15,002 bases of DNA from an uncultured Oscillospiraceae bacterium (GTDB taxonomy: Bacteria; Bacillota; Clostridia; Oscillospirales; Acutalibacteraceae), in the NCBI GenBank assembly GCA_900552115.1, contig URYP01000051.1, positions 1 to 15,002 of the forward strand, given 5' to 3'. The translations under genes were made by a program, and so were the position numbers. The first letter of the stretch is position 1. Each line of letters starts with the position of its first letter. Below the pieces are notes generated by a model. The model had not been told where the DNA came from, made no database searches, and worked only from the letters and a program-made list of their open reading frames with translations. Positions 14,987 through 15,002 of the stretch are shown here, piece by piece.

Positions 14987-15002
14987 TGCCAAAAGGATGC
15001 AT

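Overview
The window looks like chromosome from a GC-rich, low-redundancy Gram-positive anaerobe, most likely a clostridial (Oscillospirales/Ruminococcaceae-type) gut bacterium. The evidence is strong AGGAGG-type ribosome binding sites, sigma-A-type promoters with 16-18 bp spacing, a lipobox lipoprotein, and gene families typical of Clostridia: a YhiN/BaiN-like flavoprotein paired with a COG2509-like flavoprotein, a DUF815 ATPase, and the small HEAT-like protein often labelled SufBD. Genus is not determinable from the sequence alone. I see no mobile element, CRISPR array, rRNA or tRNA.

Layout. (1) 1-1551, minus strand: two translationally coupled FAD-dependent oxidoreductases; the second runs off the left edge. 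(2) 1552-1738: a compact divergent promoter region in which the two -35 boxes form the arms of one inverted repeat. (3) 1739-7054, plus strand: a GH130 mannoside phosphorylase/hydrolase, a SERCA-like Ca2+-transporting P-type ATPase with its own promoter and a TTG start, and a YifB/ComM-type Mg-chelatase-like AAA+ ATPase 40 bp behind it. (4) 7055-7645: a gene-poor stretch holding the frameshifted remains of a carboxymuconolactone decarboxylase/AhpD-like gene plus about 160 bp I cannot explain. (5) 7646-11502: malQ and glgP, overlapping by ATGA, a maltodextrin/glycogen breakdown unit closed by a clear terminator. (6) 11558-12109: a monocistronic HEAT-like gene with its own promoter and a perfect 19-bp hairpin that can serve as terminator for both converging transcripts. 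(7) 12213-13771, minus strand: a DUF815 ATPase and a coupled 111-aa unknown protein. (8) 13958-14893, plus strand: an orphan Thr-rich lipoprotein of visibly lower GC. (9) 14929-15002: a consensus promoter followed at once by an inverted repeat resembling a DtxR/MntR-type metal-dependent operator, controlling a gene beyond the right edge.

How the genes work together. malQ and glgP form a classic pair: MalQ disproportionates maltodextrins into chains long enough for GlgP, which releases glucose-1-phosphate. The GH130 enzyme is a separate carbohydrate gene with no transporter beside it. The DUF815 ATPase with its coupled small protein, the HEAT-like gene and the lipoprotein are the least understood parts. 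No single locus here looks like a complete novel system; the best leads are the DUF815/111-aa pair, the lipoprotein, the right-edge operator, and the decayed AhpD-like gene.
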